Assembly: GCF_003287455.1 (NCBI RefSeq) | Contig: NZ_PRLC01000015.1 | Coordinates: forward strand, 1-64,000 | DNA length: 64,000 nucleotides | Source: Faecalibacterium hattorii | GTDB taxonomy: Bacteria > Bacillota > Clostridia > Oscillospirales > Ruminococcaceae | Direction of reading: 5' to 3' | Part shown: piece by piece, positions 45,178 to 53,926 of the stretch | Position numbering within the stretch: position 1 is the first letter of the stretch | Layout of the letters: every line of letters starts with the position of its first letter | Notes under the pieces: generated by a model | What the model saw: the letters and a program-made list of their open reading frames with translations, nothing else | What the model was told of the DNA's origin: nothing | The model's database searches: none | Position numbers and translations under genes: made by a program

Positions 45178-46062
45178 TCATTTTACCAGCATCTGCTGGA
45201 ACTTCCGCGCCGCCGTGTTCAGCGGGCGGTGGTGGTCGTAGACGAGGCAGATGGAGCGGGTGGGGATGATCTCCTGCAAGTGGAGCTGGACGAGCTCGCC
45301 CCGCGCCAGCAGGTCTTTTGCCATGGGTTCCGGCACAAAGGCGAGGCCCAGCTCACTTTTCACCAGCGTCAGCATCTGGTCGGTGGTGGCGGCCTCGGTG
45401 TCGGGCCGCAGCACCGCGTCGTGGTCGAGGAAGAACTGCCGGTAAAAGCTGCGGGTCATGCTCTCATCGCTCAGGGAGATGAGAGGGTAATTGCCCAGCT
45501 CCTTTAGGGTCAGGCTTTGGCTGGCCAGTGCGGTGAAGGTCCGGCCGCCCACCAGCACCTCGTAAAAGGATTTCAGCTCCACCAGCTTCAGCCCCGGTTC
45601 CACCTCGGCCGGGGTGGAGATGATGGCGAAATCGACCTCGCCGTTCTTCACGGCCTGCAATGCTTGGGGAGTGGAGTGGTTCGAGATGCGCAGCCGGATG
45701 CCGGGGTACTCGGTGTGGAAAGCCCGCAGCTTTTCGGAAAGGTAGATGTTCAGGGCCGTCTCGGTGGCGCTGATGCTGATGGCTCCGTGTTCCAGCGTGG
45801 CGCTGGCACTCAGCTCTTCCTCGGCGTCTTGGATCTGCACCGCCGCCGACGCGATGCGGGAGTAGAGCATCTCGCCCTCCGGCGTCAGGGTCACGCCCCG
45901 GTTGGAGCGGATGAACAGCACGCAGTTCAGCTGGCTTTCCAGCCGGTTCATCGAGTGGGTGATGTTGGGCTGGTTGTTGCCCAGCACCCGCGCGGCCTTG
46001 GTAAAGTTTTGGTATTTCGCTACATAATAGAAGATTTTGTAGTATTCCCAGTCCACATACAT
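45178..46062 (-). CDS. LysR-family transcriptional regulator
   Basis: 294 aa. Winged HTH at residues 1-60 (NFTKAARVLGNNQPNITHSM), then the effector domain. GGAGGAGGCAGACGC-like site before the ATG. Divergent from the argG remnant-purA-pyrB operon 55 bp away and could regulate it, but no LysR box was confirmed. Confidence 0.9.
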   Translation of the reverse strand: MYVDWEYYKIFYYVAKYQNFTKAARVLGNNQPNITHSMNRLESQLNCVLFIRSNRGVTLTPEGEMLYSRIASAAVQIQDAEEELSASATLEHGAISISATETALNIYLSEKLRAFHTEYPGIRLRISNHSTPQALQAVKNGEVDFAIISTPAEVEPGLKLVELKSFYEVLVGGRTFTALASQSLTLKELGNYPLISLSDESMTRSFYRQFFLDHDAVLRPDTEAATTDQMLTLVKSELGLAFVPEPMAKDLLARGELVQLHLQEIIPTRSICLVYDHHRPLNTAARKFQQMLVK

Positions 46063-46117
46063 GATGCGTCTGCCTCCTCCATGTAAAAATCACATTGCAG
46101 CTATGTGCAGGATACTT

Positions 46118-46146
46118 TTTACACATTCTTTCTCCGCTTGTATAAT
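46118..46146 (+). promoter_or_regulatory. Promoter of the argG remnant-purA-pyrB operon
   Basis: TTTACA, 17 bp, TATAAT; 72 bp before the remnant's GTG. Confidence 0.8.
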
Positions 46147-46218
46147 AGCAACTGCAATCGGAAATTGCAAGAGGGAATTTGAAAGTATTAAAGTTGGTTT
46201 TGAACGGAGGCAGTTACC

Positions 46219-46485
46219 GTGTCTGAAATCAAAAAGGTCGTGCTGGCATATTCCGGCGGTCTGGATACGTCCATCATCATTCCGTGACTGAAAGAGCATT
46301 ACGACAACTGCGAGGTCATCGCCGTCTGCGGCAATGTGGGCCAGAAAGGTGAGCTGGAAGGCTTGGAGGAGCGTGCCAAGGCAAGCGGCGACTACAAGCA
46401 GAGCGATGCCACCGGTTTCATCAGCATCTACGGTCTGCCCACCAAGGTGCAGGCCATTGTAAACAACGAAAAAGAAGGGAAATAA
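46219..46485 (+). pseudogene. argG: Argininosuccinate synthase remnant with in-frame TGA
   Basis: An 89-codon frame from GTG 46219 behind CGGAGG. Codons 1-59 match the ArgG N terminus: VVLAYSGGLDTSIIIP (ATP pyrophosphatase loop), then TGA at 46285-46287 where ArgG has Trp, then LKEHYDNCEVIAVCGNVGQ. It then jumps in frame to the ArgG C terminus (SDATGFISIYGLPTKVQ). About 330 internal codons are gone. It keeps promoter, ribosome site and stop seven bases before purA, so it now acts as leader for purA-pyrB. Confidence 0.88.
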
Positions 46486-46491
46486 AGAGTT

Positions 46492-47793
46492 ATGCTTACC
46501 GCTGTTACTGGAATCAACTGGGGCGATGAGGGCAAGGGCCGCGTCATCGACCTGCTGGCCGAACATGCTGACATCGTTGCCCGCTATCAGGGCGGCAACA
46601 ATGCTGGACACACCGTCGTCACCGAGAAGGGCAAGTTCATCCTGAATCTGCTGCCCTCCGGCATCCTGCACCCGGACGTGACCTGTGTGCTGGGCACCGG
46701 CATGGTGATTGACCTCGATCACCTCGCAAACGAGATGCAGGCCATCGAAGCCCGTGGTGTGGAAGTCAGCCCCAAGAATCTGAAGCTCTCCGATAAGGCC
46801 ACCATTTCGATGCCGTGGCACAAGGTGCAGGATGGGCTGGAAGAAGACCGCCTTGCCCAAAAGGGCAGTGCCTTCGGCTCCACCCGCCGCGGCATCGCCT
46901 ACGCCTACAGCGACAAGTACCGCAAAAAGACGCTGCGTTTGGGCGACTTGCTCCACTTGGACGAGAAGCGCACCCAGAACCGTCTGCATATGATTTTGGA
47001 CTCCAAGAACATGGAGCTGGCGGGCTGCTACCATCAGGAAAAGATGTCCTACGATGCCCTGCTGAACTGGTGCAAGTTGCAGGCCGAGCACTTTACGCCG
47101 TACATCTGCGACGTCGGTGCTTTTTTGCAGCAGGCTCACGACAGCGGTAAACGGATCGTGCTGGAAGCCCAGCTGGGTGCTATGCGCGACATCGATTACG
47201 GCATCTTTCCCTTCACGTCCAGCTCCAACACGCTGGCCGCTTACGCGCCGCTGGGGGCCGGTATCCCCAACTGCAAGCTCGACCATGTGGTCGGCGTGCT
47301 GAAATCTTACTCCACCTGCGTGGGTGCAGGTCCCTTCGCCGCCGAGAACGCCATGGGCGAAGAGTGGAACGAGAAGCTGCGCAAGGCAGGCGGCGAATAC
47401 GGCGCGGCCACCGGCCGTCCCCGCCGCGTCGGCCCCTTCGACTGCGTAGCCAGCCGCTATGGTTTGGCCTGTCAGGGCGCGGATAAGATTGCCCTCACCA
47501 AGCTGGATGTGCTCAGCAGCATGAAGGAGATCCCGGTCATCACCGGTTACAAGTTGGATGGAGTGAAAGTCCCCCGCTTCGACACCCTGTCCGACCTCGA
47601 CCGGATGGAGCCGGTGGTCACCATGCTGCCCGGCTGGAACACCGATATCTCCGGATGCAAGAGCTGGGATGACCTCCCCAAAGAAGCAAAGGCTTATGTG
47701 GAATTCCTTGAAAAAGAACTGAACCACGAGATTCAGTTCGTCTCCACTGGTGCCGAGCGCGAGAAGTTTGTGCTGAAGGGAGAATGGCTGTGA
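46492..47793 (+). CDS. purA: Adenylosuccinate synthase
   Basis: 433 aa. GTP-binding WGDEGKGRVIDLLAEH at residues 10-25, catalytic NNAGHTVV, GSTRRGIAYAYSDK, and VEAQLGAMRDIDYG-like IMP region. Converts IMP, aspartate and GTP to adenylosuccinate. Ribosome site AAGAAGGG lies in the last codons of the argG remnant. Overlaps pyrB by 10 bp. Confidence 0.93.
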   Translation: MLTAVTGINWGDEGKGRVIDLLAEHADIVARYQGGNNAGHTVVTEKGKFILNLLPSGILHPDVTCVLGTGMVIDLDHLANEMQAIEARGVEVSPKNLKLSDKATISMPWHKVQDGLEEDRLAQKGSAFGSTRRGIAYAYSDKYRKKTLRLGDLLHLDEKRTQNRLHMILDSKNMELAGCYHQEKMSYDALLNWCKLQAEHFTPYICDVGAFLQQAHDSGKRIVLEAQLGAMRDIDYGIFPFTSSSNTLAAYAPLGAGIPNCKLDHVVGVLKSYSTCVGAGPFAAENAMGEEWNEKLRKAGGEYGAATGRPRRVGPFDCVASRYGLACQGADKIALTKLDVLSSMKEIPVITGYKLDGVKVPRFDTLSDLDRMEPVVTMLPGWNTDISGCKSWDDLPKEAKAYVEFLEKELNHEIQFVSTGAEREKFVLKGEWL

Positions 47794-48734
47794 GACACTT
47801 CATCGAGCCGAACAGCTTTTCTCTGGACGAGCAGTTGGCCCTTCTCGACCTTGCCGACCGGATGGAAGCGAATCCCGCTCCCTATGCGCACCTGTGCGAC
47901 GGGCGCATCCTTGCGACGCTGTTCTATGAACCCAGCACCCGCACCCGCCTCTCCTTCGAGTCGGCCATGCTCCGCCTCGGCGGCAAGACGCTGGGCTTTG
48001 CAGGGGCCCAGCTTTCTAGCGCCAGCAAGGGCGAGACGGTGGCCGACACGGCCCGCGTCGTCAGCAACTATGCCGACGTCATCGCCATGCGCCACCCCAA
48101 AGAAGGCGCCCCGCTCCGGGCCTCTATGTATGCCCGCGTCCCCATCATCAACGCGGGCGACGGCGGCCATGCCCACCCCTCCCAGACCATGATCGATCTC
48201 ATGACCATCCGCCAGCGCAAAGGGCGGCTGGATCATTTGACGATCGGCTTCTGCGGCGACCTCAAATTTGGCCGGACGGTCCACTCCCTGACCGCAGCCC
48301 TCAGCCAGTTTGAGGGGAACAAGTTCGTGTTCATCTCGCCGGAGGAGCTGCGCATTCCCCAGTACGTCAAGGACGAGACATTGACGCCTCTCCATCAAAC
48401 GTACAAGGAGACCACAGACCTCGAAGCCGAGCTGCCTGCCCTTGATGTCCTCTACATGACCCGCATCCAGCAGGAGCGCTTCTTCAACGAAGAGGATTAT
48501 CTGCGGCTCAAAGGCTGCTACTCCCTGAACGCAAAGCTCTTGGAGCTGGCCCCGCCGGACATGCCGGTGCTCCACCCGCTGCCCCGCATCGACGAGATCA
48601 AGCTGGACGTGGATAACGACCTCCGCGCCGCCTACTTCGATCAGGTGCACAACGGTGTCTACATCCGCATGGCCATCATTCTGGCCCTCCTCGGCATCCC
48701 CGACCCCCTGACGGGCAAAACCGTCCTGAACTGA
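47784..48734 (+). CDS. pyrB: Aspartate carbamoyltransferase, catalytic chain
   Basis: 316 aa. Carbamoyl-phosphate site FYEPSTRTRLSFE, GGHAHPSQTMID, and the C-terminal HPLPRIDEI aspartate site. First committed step of pyrimidine synthesis. Start overlaps purA; AAGGGAG just upstream. No pyrI regulatory chain follows. Confidence 0.94.
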   Translation: MAVRHFIEPNSFSLDEQLALLDLADRMEANPAPYAHLCDGRILATLFYEPSTRTRLSFESAMLRLGGKTLGFAGAQLSSASKGETVADTARVVSNYADVIAMRHPKEGAPLRASMYARVPIINAGDGGHAHPSQTMIDLMTIRQRKGRLDHLTIGFCGDLKFGRTVHSLTAALSQFEGNKFVFISPEELRIPQYVKDETLTPLHQTYKETTDLEAELPALDVLYMTRIQQERFFNEEDYLRLKGCYSLNAKLLELAPPDMPVLHPLPRIDEIKLDVDNDLRAAYFDQVHNGVYIRMAIILALLGIPDPLTGKTVLN

Positions 48735-48748
48735 ACGATGAATGCACA

Positions 48749-48786
48749 AAAGCAGCAGACCCCGCGCGGGGTCTGCTGCTTTTTTA
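48749..48786 (+). terminator. Terminator of the purA-pyrB operon
   Basis: AAAGCAGCAGACCCCGC/GCGGGGTCTGCTGCTTT perfect stem with T run. Confidence 0.9.
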
Positions 48787-48833
48787 ATGTCCCCATGCAG
48801 ATTCGAACCTTTTTTATTCTGTGTAAACAGATG

Positions 48834-48910
48834 TTTATTAGCTGGAAATTAGCTGAGCTAATGAAAAGTGGCCGCTCTATTGTACAACGCTCACCTTTCA
48901 TTAGCTGGAA
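48834..48910. repeat. ATTAGCTGGAA repeats and palindromes beside the Rpn gene
   Basis: TTTATTAGCTGGAA at 48834-48847 recurs exactly at 49963-49976, on the other side of the Rpn gene. A third partial copy is at 48898-48910. Between them: palindrome ATTAGCTGAGCTAAT (48848-48862) and inverted repeat CTAATGAAAAGTG/CACCTTTCATTAG (48858-48904). Looks like the ends of a small mobile unit. The rest of 48787-49136 has only the promoter below. Confidence 0.55.
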
Positions 48911-49073
48911 GGCGCGTGGCTGTTCATAGGCACCAGAAGAACACCAGTTGCAAAAAGCAGCTGAAGCCTGTTTCTGGATTTATGATACCATGCCAGAAAT
49001 ACTGTTGCGATAGGAACATGGCCGGAATACGCGATAGAAGGATTCTGACCTATGTAGTGGGAAGTACTTCATC

Positions 49074-49102
49074 TTGTAAAAAGAACGGTTTTATGGTATT
49101 CT
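49074..49102 (+). promoter_or_regulatory. Promoter of the Rpn gene
   Basis: TTGTAA, 17 bp, TATTCT. Confidence 0.5.
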
Positions 49103-49136
49103 TACCTTAGACAAGGAACAGAAAGCAGGTGAACCG

Positions 49137-49961
49137 ATGGCAGAAGTCAAAACACAAAACGACCTTGATTTTGAGCGCAAGCATGAGGAGGATCTGCGGC
49201 GTATCCGTGATTTTCGGCTCATGGATGATAACTTTATGAGCAAGGTCTTTGAAGATAAGCCGTGTGCGGAATTCCTGCTCCGGATCATCCTGAATCGGGA
49301 TGATTTGAAGGTCAAAGAGGTCCATGGGCAGCATGACCTGAACAATATACAGGGCCGTTCCGTGCGGCTTGACATTCTGGCAGTGGATCATGAAAATCGT
49401 GCCTACAATGTCGAGGTGCAGCGCAGTGACAGTGGAGCAGTCGCAAAGAGGGCAAGATATAACAGCAGCCTGCTGGATGCCAATCTCACCCGAAAGGGCG
49501 ATGCGTATGACGCACTGAACGAAACCTATGTAATCTTTATCACAGAGAACGATGTGCTTCGGGGCGGACTTCCTATTTACCATATCAACCGCATTATTGA
49601 GGAAATGGGGAAATCCTTCGGAGATGAAGCACATATTATCTATGTGAACTCTCAGATCAAAGATGACACCGCATTGGGAAAACTAATGCACGATTTTACC
49701 TGTACGAACCCGGATGACATGAACTATCCTGTTCTGGCACAGCGGGTGCGTTATTTCAAAGAAGATACGAAGGGAGTGGCAACGATGTGCAGAGCATTTG
49801 AAGAAGTGAGAGAAGAAAGTGCAAGGGAAGCAAAGCACGAACAGGCAATCGAAAGTGCCAAAACTATGTTGGCTGATGGATTGCCGTATGAAACGATTGC
49901 ACGATATGCAAAACTTCCGATTGAAGAGGTAAAGGCACTGGATACAAAGAAACCCGCCTGA
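49137..49961 (+). CDS. Rpn-family PD-(D/E)xK nuclease / putative transposase
   Basis: 274 aa. FRLMDDNFMSKVFEDKPCAE at the N terminus, nuclease core RLDILAVDHENRAYNVEVQR with Asp and Glu-x-Gln as active-site residues, ARYNSSLLDANLTRKGDAY, and a short C-terminal HTH-like tail (ETIARYAKLPIEEVKAL). Relatives cut DNA and promote recombination. Flanked by 14-bp direct repeats. More AT-rich than its neighbours, so probably acquired. Confidence 0.82.
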   Translation: MAEVKTQNDLDFERKHEEDLRRIRDFRLMDDNFMSKVFEDKPCAEFLLRIILNRDDLKVKEVHGQHDLNNIQGRSVRLDILAVDHENRAYNVEVQRSDSGAVAKRARYNSSLLDANLTRKGDAYDALNETYVIFITENDVLRGGLPIYHINRIIEEMGKSFGDEAHIIYVNSQIKDDTALGKLMHDFTCTNPDDMNYPVLAQRVRYFKEDTKGVATMCRAFEEVREESAREAKHEQAIESAKTMLADGLPYETIARYAKLPIEEVKALDTKKPA

Positions 49962-50029
49962 TTTTATTAGCTGGAACCGAAAATCCTGCTAATGGCATTC
50001 GCTGGCTGATTTTGGTGATCGATTCAAAA

Positions 50030-50080
50030 TGAAAAATGCGAAGATCGTCTTTCCCATGGAAAAATGACCTTCGCATTTTC
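50030..50080 (-). terminator. tRNA-Arg terminator
   Basis: AAAATGCGAAGGTCAT pairs with GACGATCTTCGCATTTTT on the minus strand, T-rich at the end. Confidence 0.75.
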
Positions 50081-50086
50081 TTTAAA

Positions 50087-50163
50087 TGGCGTCCCCGCCC
50101 GGATTCGAACCGGGGGCCTCAGGCTTAGGAGGCTTGCGCTCTATCCATCTGAGCTACGGAGAC
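50087..50163 (-). tRNA. tRNA-Arg (anticodon CCT)
   Basis: 77 nt with encoded CCA. Acceptor GTCTCCG/CGGGGAC, D-stem GCTC/GAGC, anticodon loop CTCCTAA (CCT, reads AGG), T-arm GGTTCGAATCC. One A-C mismatch in the anticodon stem. Confidence 0.93.
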
Positions 50164-50319
50164 AAACTGCTATTATAATACCGCAAGTCGGGGATAAAAT
50201 CAAGTTGAAGGAAAGAGAAAAAAGGTGTATCCTATAAAGAGAACGCCCGCCGCACAGCGGGCAAGAACGATACCGCCCCGGAAGCGCCAAGGCTGCCGGG
50301 GCGGGAGAAGGAGCTCTTC

Positions 50320-51696
50320 ATGGGAAAAACTGGAAGAAAGAAAACACATCGCAAAAATCTGCTGGTGGGCAGCAACGCGACCCAGATCATCTGCGTGAGC
50401 TTTGTGTTGCTGATCGCGCTGGGCACGCTGCTGCTGACGCTACCCGCGGCGAGCCGCAGCGGCCGGCTGAGCGTGGTGGATGCGATGTTCACCGCGACGA
50501 GCGCGACCTGCGTGACGGGCCTGATCGTGCGGGATACATGGACGCAGTTCACGATGTTCGGGCAGGTGGTCATCCTGCTGCTCATTCAAGTGGGCGGTCT
50601 CGGCCTTGTGACGCTGACCAGCTTTTTTGCGCTGGCGGCCAAGCGTCGGATGGGCTTTCGGGACCTGCGGCTGCTGGGCGAGAGCGTCTCGGCCAGCGGC
50701 TATTCACAGGCGACCGAGGTGCTGAAGATCGTCATCCGGCTGGCGTTCCTGTTCGAGGCCATCGGCATAGTGCTGCTGGCGTTCGCCTTTGTGCCGCAGT
50801 TCGGGCTGGAGGGCATCTGGATCAGCATCTTCACGGCGATCTCGGCGTTCTGCAATGCGGGCTTTGACCTGTTCGGCCGGTTCGGGCAGTATTCGTCGCT
50901 GGTGCCTTTCGTCCACAATTACTATGTGCAGGCCGTCGTTATGTTCCTCATCATGGCGGGCGGCTTGGGCTTCATGGTCTGGGTCGAGCTGGGCGAGTGG
51001 CGCAAAAAGCGCCGCCTGTCCCTCCACGCCAAGGTCGTGCTGGCTTTCTCGGCGATTTTGTGGGTCGGCGGTGCGGTACTCATTGCCCTGATGGAGTGGT
51101 CGAACCCCAAAACGATGGGCGGCCTCTCCCCGGACGGCAAGATCATGGCGGCGCTGTTCCAGTCGGTGTCTACCCGCACGGCGGGTATGAACACCATCGA
51201 CCTTGCGGCGTGCGGGCCCATTACCAAGCTGCTCATGAGCGTGCTCCAGTTCATCGGCGCGGCCCCCGGCTCCACGGGCGGCGGTGTCAAGGTGACGACC
51301 TTCGCCGTGCTTATCCTGACCATCCGCAGCGTGGCGCAGGGCCGCGATGACTGCGTGATCGCCGAACACCACATCGAGTCAAAGACCGTCTACCGCGCCC
51401 TGACCATCATCATGCTGGGCATGGTGGCAGCGCTGGGCTCGGCGGTGGTGGTCTACTATAACACCTCGGACGCCGTGTCCGTCATCGACGCGATCTTCGA
51501 GTCCTGCTCGGCGTTTGGCACGGTGGGCCTGTCGGTGGGCGTGACCGCCCAGCTGAACACCGGGGCAAAGCTGCTGTATATGCTGGTCATGTTCATGGGC
51601 CGCGTCGGCCCTGTCTCGCTGGCCATCAGCCTGACGAGCAAACCCAGCGACAACAAACGAAAGATCCTGCCGGTGGGGCAGATCAATGTAGGTTGA
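50320..51696 (+). CDS. TrkH/KtrB-type potassium uptake protein
   Basis: 458 aa with about eight membrane helices and four P-loops: TSATCVTGL, SAFCNAGFD, STRTAGMNT and SAFGTVGLS, each with the filter Gly. Moves K+ with Na+ or H+ across the cell membrane. Its cytosolic NAD/c-di-AMP-binding partner (KtrA/TrkA) is not adjacent. The 150-bp leader has two GC hairpins (GCCCGC/GCGGGC and CCGCCCCGG/CCGGGGCGG), possibly regulatory; no known riboswitch recognised. AAGGAG start site. Confidence 0.88.
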   Translation: MGKTGRKKTHRKNLLVGSNATQIICVSFVLLIALGTLLLTLPAASRSGRLSVVDAMFTATSATCVTGLIVRDTWTQFTMFGQVVILLLIQVGGLGLVTLTSFFALAAKRRMGFRDLRLLGESVSASGYSQATEVLKIVIRLAFLFEAIGIVLLAFAFVPQFGLEGIWISIFTAISAFCNAGFDLFGRFGQYSSLVPFVHNYYVQAVVMFLIMAGGLGFMVWVELGEWRKKRRLSLHAKVVLAFSAILWVGGAVLIALMEWSNPKTMGGLSPDGKIMAALFQSVSTRTAGMNTIDLAACGPITKLLMSVLQFIGAAPGSTGGGVKVTTFAVLILTIRSVAQGRDDCVIAEHHIESKTVYRALTIIMLGMVAALGSAVVVYYNTSDAVSVIDAIFESCSAFGTVGLSVGVTAQLNTGAKLLYMLVMFMGRVGPVSLAISLTSKPSDNKRKILPVGQINVG

Positions 51697-51736
51697 CCAA
51701 AAAAGAAGCGCTGCATCGCAGCGCTTCTTTTTTGGT
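51696..51736. terminator. Bidirectional terminator
   Basis: A 19-bp perfect stem, ACCAAAAAAGAAGCGCTGC and its complement around ATC, between convergent genes. Confidence 0.9.
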
Positions 51737-52953
51737 CAGTGAGCGTAGATCTCAATAATGTTCAGCAGCACTTCGGTTGCCTTATCCATCCGCTCCACGG
51801 TGGTGCACTCGCAGACGCCGTGGAAGTTGAAGCCGCCGGTGCCGAGGTTGGGGCAGGGCAGACCTTTCCAACTCAGAACAGCGCCGTCGGTGCCGCCGCG
51901 CACGGGGACTTCCTCCGGGGTCAGGCCGGCCTTCTCAATGGCCTTGCGGGCGTTCTCGACGAGGTGGAAGTGGGGCTTGATCTTCTCGATCATGTTGCGG
52001 TAGCTGTCCTTGATCTCGACTTCCACCGTGCCCTCGCCGTACTTGCCGTTCAGGTAGCACGCGATGTGGAGCAGGTTGTCCTTCTTGAACTGCAGCTTGC
52101 CCGCGTCATGGTCGCGCAGGATGTAGCCGAGCTTGGCCTCGGTCACGTCGCCGTACATCTGGCACAGGTGGTAGAAGCCCTGACGGCCCTCGGTGGTCTC
52201 CGGGCGGGCCATGACGGGCAGGGCCTGATGGAACTCCATAGCCACATTGGAGGCATTGATCATCGCATCCTTGGCGGAGCCGGGATGGACCGAGAAGCCG
52301 TGGACGGTGACGGTGGCGCTGGCCGCATTGAAGTTCTCGTATTCGATGCCGCCCACGTCGCCGCCATCGACGGTGTAGGCGAAGTCGGCCCCGAAGCCGG
52401 GAATGTCGAAGAGGGAAGCGCCCTCGCCGATCTCCTCATCGGGGGTGAAGGCAATGCAGATCTTGCCGTGGGGGCGGCCCTCGGCCATGAGGGCCTCAGC
52501 GGCGGTCAGGATCTCGGAGACGCCCGCCTTGTCGTCAGCGCCCAGCAGGGTGGTGCCGTCGGTGGTGATGAGGGTCTCGCCCTTGAGCTCCTTCAGGAAG
52601 GGGAAGGTGGAGACCTTCATGACCATGCCGGTGGCGGGCAGGGTGACGTCGTGGCCGTCGTAGTTCTCATGCAGGATGGGGTTGACGTTCTCGCCGGAAG
52701 CGTCGGGCGCGGTGTCCATGTGGGCGATGAGGCCCAGCGCGGGCTTGCTCTCGCAGCCGGGGGTGGCGGGGATGGTGCCGTAGACGTAGCAGTGCTCATC
52801 CACAAAGGCGTCCTCAATGCCGATGGCCTTCATATCCTCCACAAGGATGCGGGCAAGGTCAAATTCCCGCTCGGCGGAAGGGTGGGTGCCGGAGTTGGGA
52901 TCAGAAGTGGTATAAACGCGGACATATTTCAACAGTCGCTCGTAAGCACGCAT
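51736..52953 (-). CDS. pepT: Peptidase T (tripeptide aminopeptidase)
   Basis: 405 aa, M20 family. Zinc ligands and catalytic residues in ALGLIAHMDTAPD (His, Asp), LLGADDKAG (bridging Asp), FTPDEEIGEG (Glu-Glu) and the C-terminal NFHGVCE (His). Removes the N-terminal residue of tripeptides in the cytosol. Start ATG 52953 behind AAGGAGC. Confidence 0.93.
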   Translation of the reverse strand: MRAYERLLKYVRVYTTSDPNSGTHPSAEREFDLARILVEDMKAIGIEDAFVDEHCYVYGTIPATPGCESKPALGLIAHMDTAPDASGENVNPILHENYDGHDVTLPATGMVMKVSTFPFLKELKGETLITTDGTTLLGADDKAGVSEILTAAEALMAEGRPHGKICIAFTPDEEIGEGASLFDIPGFGADFAYTVDGGDVGGIEYENFNAASATVTVHGFSVHPGSAKDAMINASNVAMEFHQALPVMARPETTEGRQGFYHLCQMYGDVTEAKLGYILRDHDAGKLQFKKDNLLHIACYLNGKYGEGTVEVEIKDSYRNMIEKIKPHFHLVENARKAIEKAGLTPEEVPVRGGTDGAVLSWKGLPCPNLGTGGFNFHGVCECTTVERMDKATEVLLNIIEIYAH

Positions 52954-53245
52954 AAGCTTGATGCTCCTTTGTTTTGATATGATCCTATCATACCTGTTTT
53001 GTGACCGTTTTACAAGAGGGAAGAGAAAGAAAGGCCGCATTTCTGGGGCGGGGAAAAGCTCCCGGAGATGCGGCCCTCACAATGCAGCAATACCACAAGA
53101 AATTGAGCTGTCAAGAGGGAAGATGCTCCGAAGATCCGCGCTTCTTTTTGTGGAATCGGCGAATAGCGACCGGCGGCGGGAAGTGCTACAATAGAACGCG
53201 GTGTGTGTGCGCACACAAAAACAAAAAAGAGGAGACTGCGGCGCT

Positions 53246-53440
53246 ATGGAACAACTTTATCTGATGCCCGGACAGGAACGCTGTGAAAAATTCAGAGATG
53301 GCAACGGGGTGCCCAAGGTCCGCTACTCCTACTGCTCGCTCCACGGTGCGCTGTTCCACTGCGTCAGCCGCAGCGTGGAGGAAGCCCAGCGCCTGTGCGA
53401 GGATTGGCTCGTCGGGCAGGATCGCTGCTACCGCAACTAA
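53246..53440 (+). CDS. DUF3873-like small protein
   Basis: 64 aa: LYLMPGQERCEKFRDGNGVP, then VRYSYCSLHGALFHCVS and a helix EEAQRLCEDWL, matching the DUF3873 pattern of small proteins from gut Bacteroidetes and Firmicutes. GAGGAG lies upstream with a long spacer. Function unknown. Confidence 0.7.
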   Translation: MEQLYLMPGQERCEKFRDGNGVPKVRYSYCSLHGALFHCVSRSVEEAQRLCEDWLVGQDRCYRN

Positions 53441-53484
53441 AAACGACCGCCCGGAACGTGATGCAAGCGTTCCGGGCGGTTTTC
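53439..53484. terminator. Bidirectional terminator
   Basis: CCGCCCGGAACG/CGTTCCGGGCGG with A and T runs, between two small convergent genes. Confidence 0.85.
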
Positions 53485-53489
53485 TGTGT

Positions 53490-53663
53490 TCAGCCGATGA
53501 TCTCGTACTGGAAGTATTCACACTTGATCTTGCTGCCGACCTCGATCTCCGGCGGCAGCAGTGCCAGCGCCACCGGATTCAGCTCGTCGCTGGCAATATC
53601 CGTGCGGCGCAGGTTGACGTAATCGCCGTCAAAGCTGACGACCTCATAGTACCATGGACCCAT
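53490..53663 (-). CDS. Small acidic protein of unknown function
   Basis: 57 aa from ATG 53663 behind AGAGGG: begins MGPWYYEVVSFDGDYVNLRR, continues with DELNPVALALLPPEIE and ends EYFQYEIIG. Beta-rich, no signal peptide. Convergent with the DUF3873 gene over a shared terminator, host-like GC in third positions. No family recognised. Confidence 0.65.
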   Translation of the reverse strand: MGPWYYEVVSFDGDYVNLRRTDIASDELNPVALALLPPEIEVGSKIKCEYFQYEIIG

Positions 53664-53769
53664 AGAACATCCCTCTTTCGTTTTCTTTTATCATAAGTTG
53701 CGGAGGAGGGTTTGTCAACGGGAGGCGTGGGCTTTTAATATCCAAGTTGAAAGAACACGGTCTTTCTAC

Positions 53770-53798
53770 TTGACATAGCAGGAAAGTTCGGGTAAAAT
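53770..53798 (+). promoter_or_regulatory. tRNA-Gln promoter
   Basis: TTGACA, 17 bp, TAAAAT. Confidence 0.8.
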
Positions 53799-53810
53799 AA
53801 TATGCGACAA

Positions 53811-53881
53811 TGCGCCATCGCCAAGCGGTAAGGCAGGGGACTTTGACTCCCCCACCGCGTGTTCGACTCACGCTGGCGCAA
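53811..53881 (+). tRNA. tRNA-Gln (anticodon TTG)
   Basis: 71 nt; CCA not encoded. Acceptor TGCGCCA/TGGCGCA, anticodon stem GGGGA/TCCCC with loop CTTTGAC (TTG), T-arm GTGTTCGACTCAC. Confidence 0.93.
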
Positions 53882-53885
53882 CTGA

Positions 53886-53926
53886 AAACCGCCTACTGAG
53901 TTCTTCGCTCGGTAGGCGGTTTTTGT
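53886..53926 (+). terminator. tRNA-Gln terminator
   Basis: AACCGCCTACTGAG/CTCGGTAGGCGGTT stem followed by TTTT. The next 280 bp up to the promoter at 54211 hold no gene that could be supported. Confidence 0.85.

Noticed and set aside
48795-48820. T-arm-like GATTCGAACC after the pyrB terminator, perhaps a tRNA remnant or an antisense arm for tRNA-Arg
   Set aside because: Only about 10 bp match, the spacing differs from the tRNA-Val and tRNA-Tyr cases, and no acceptor stem is present.
50180-50319. c-di-AMP riboswitch before the potassium transporter gene
   Set aside because: Two GC hairpins are present, but the conserved ydaO motifs were not seen.
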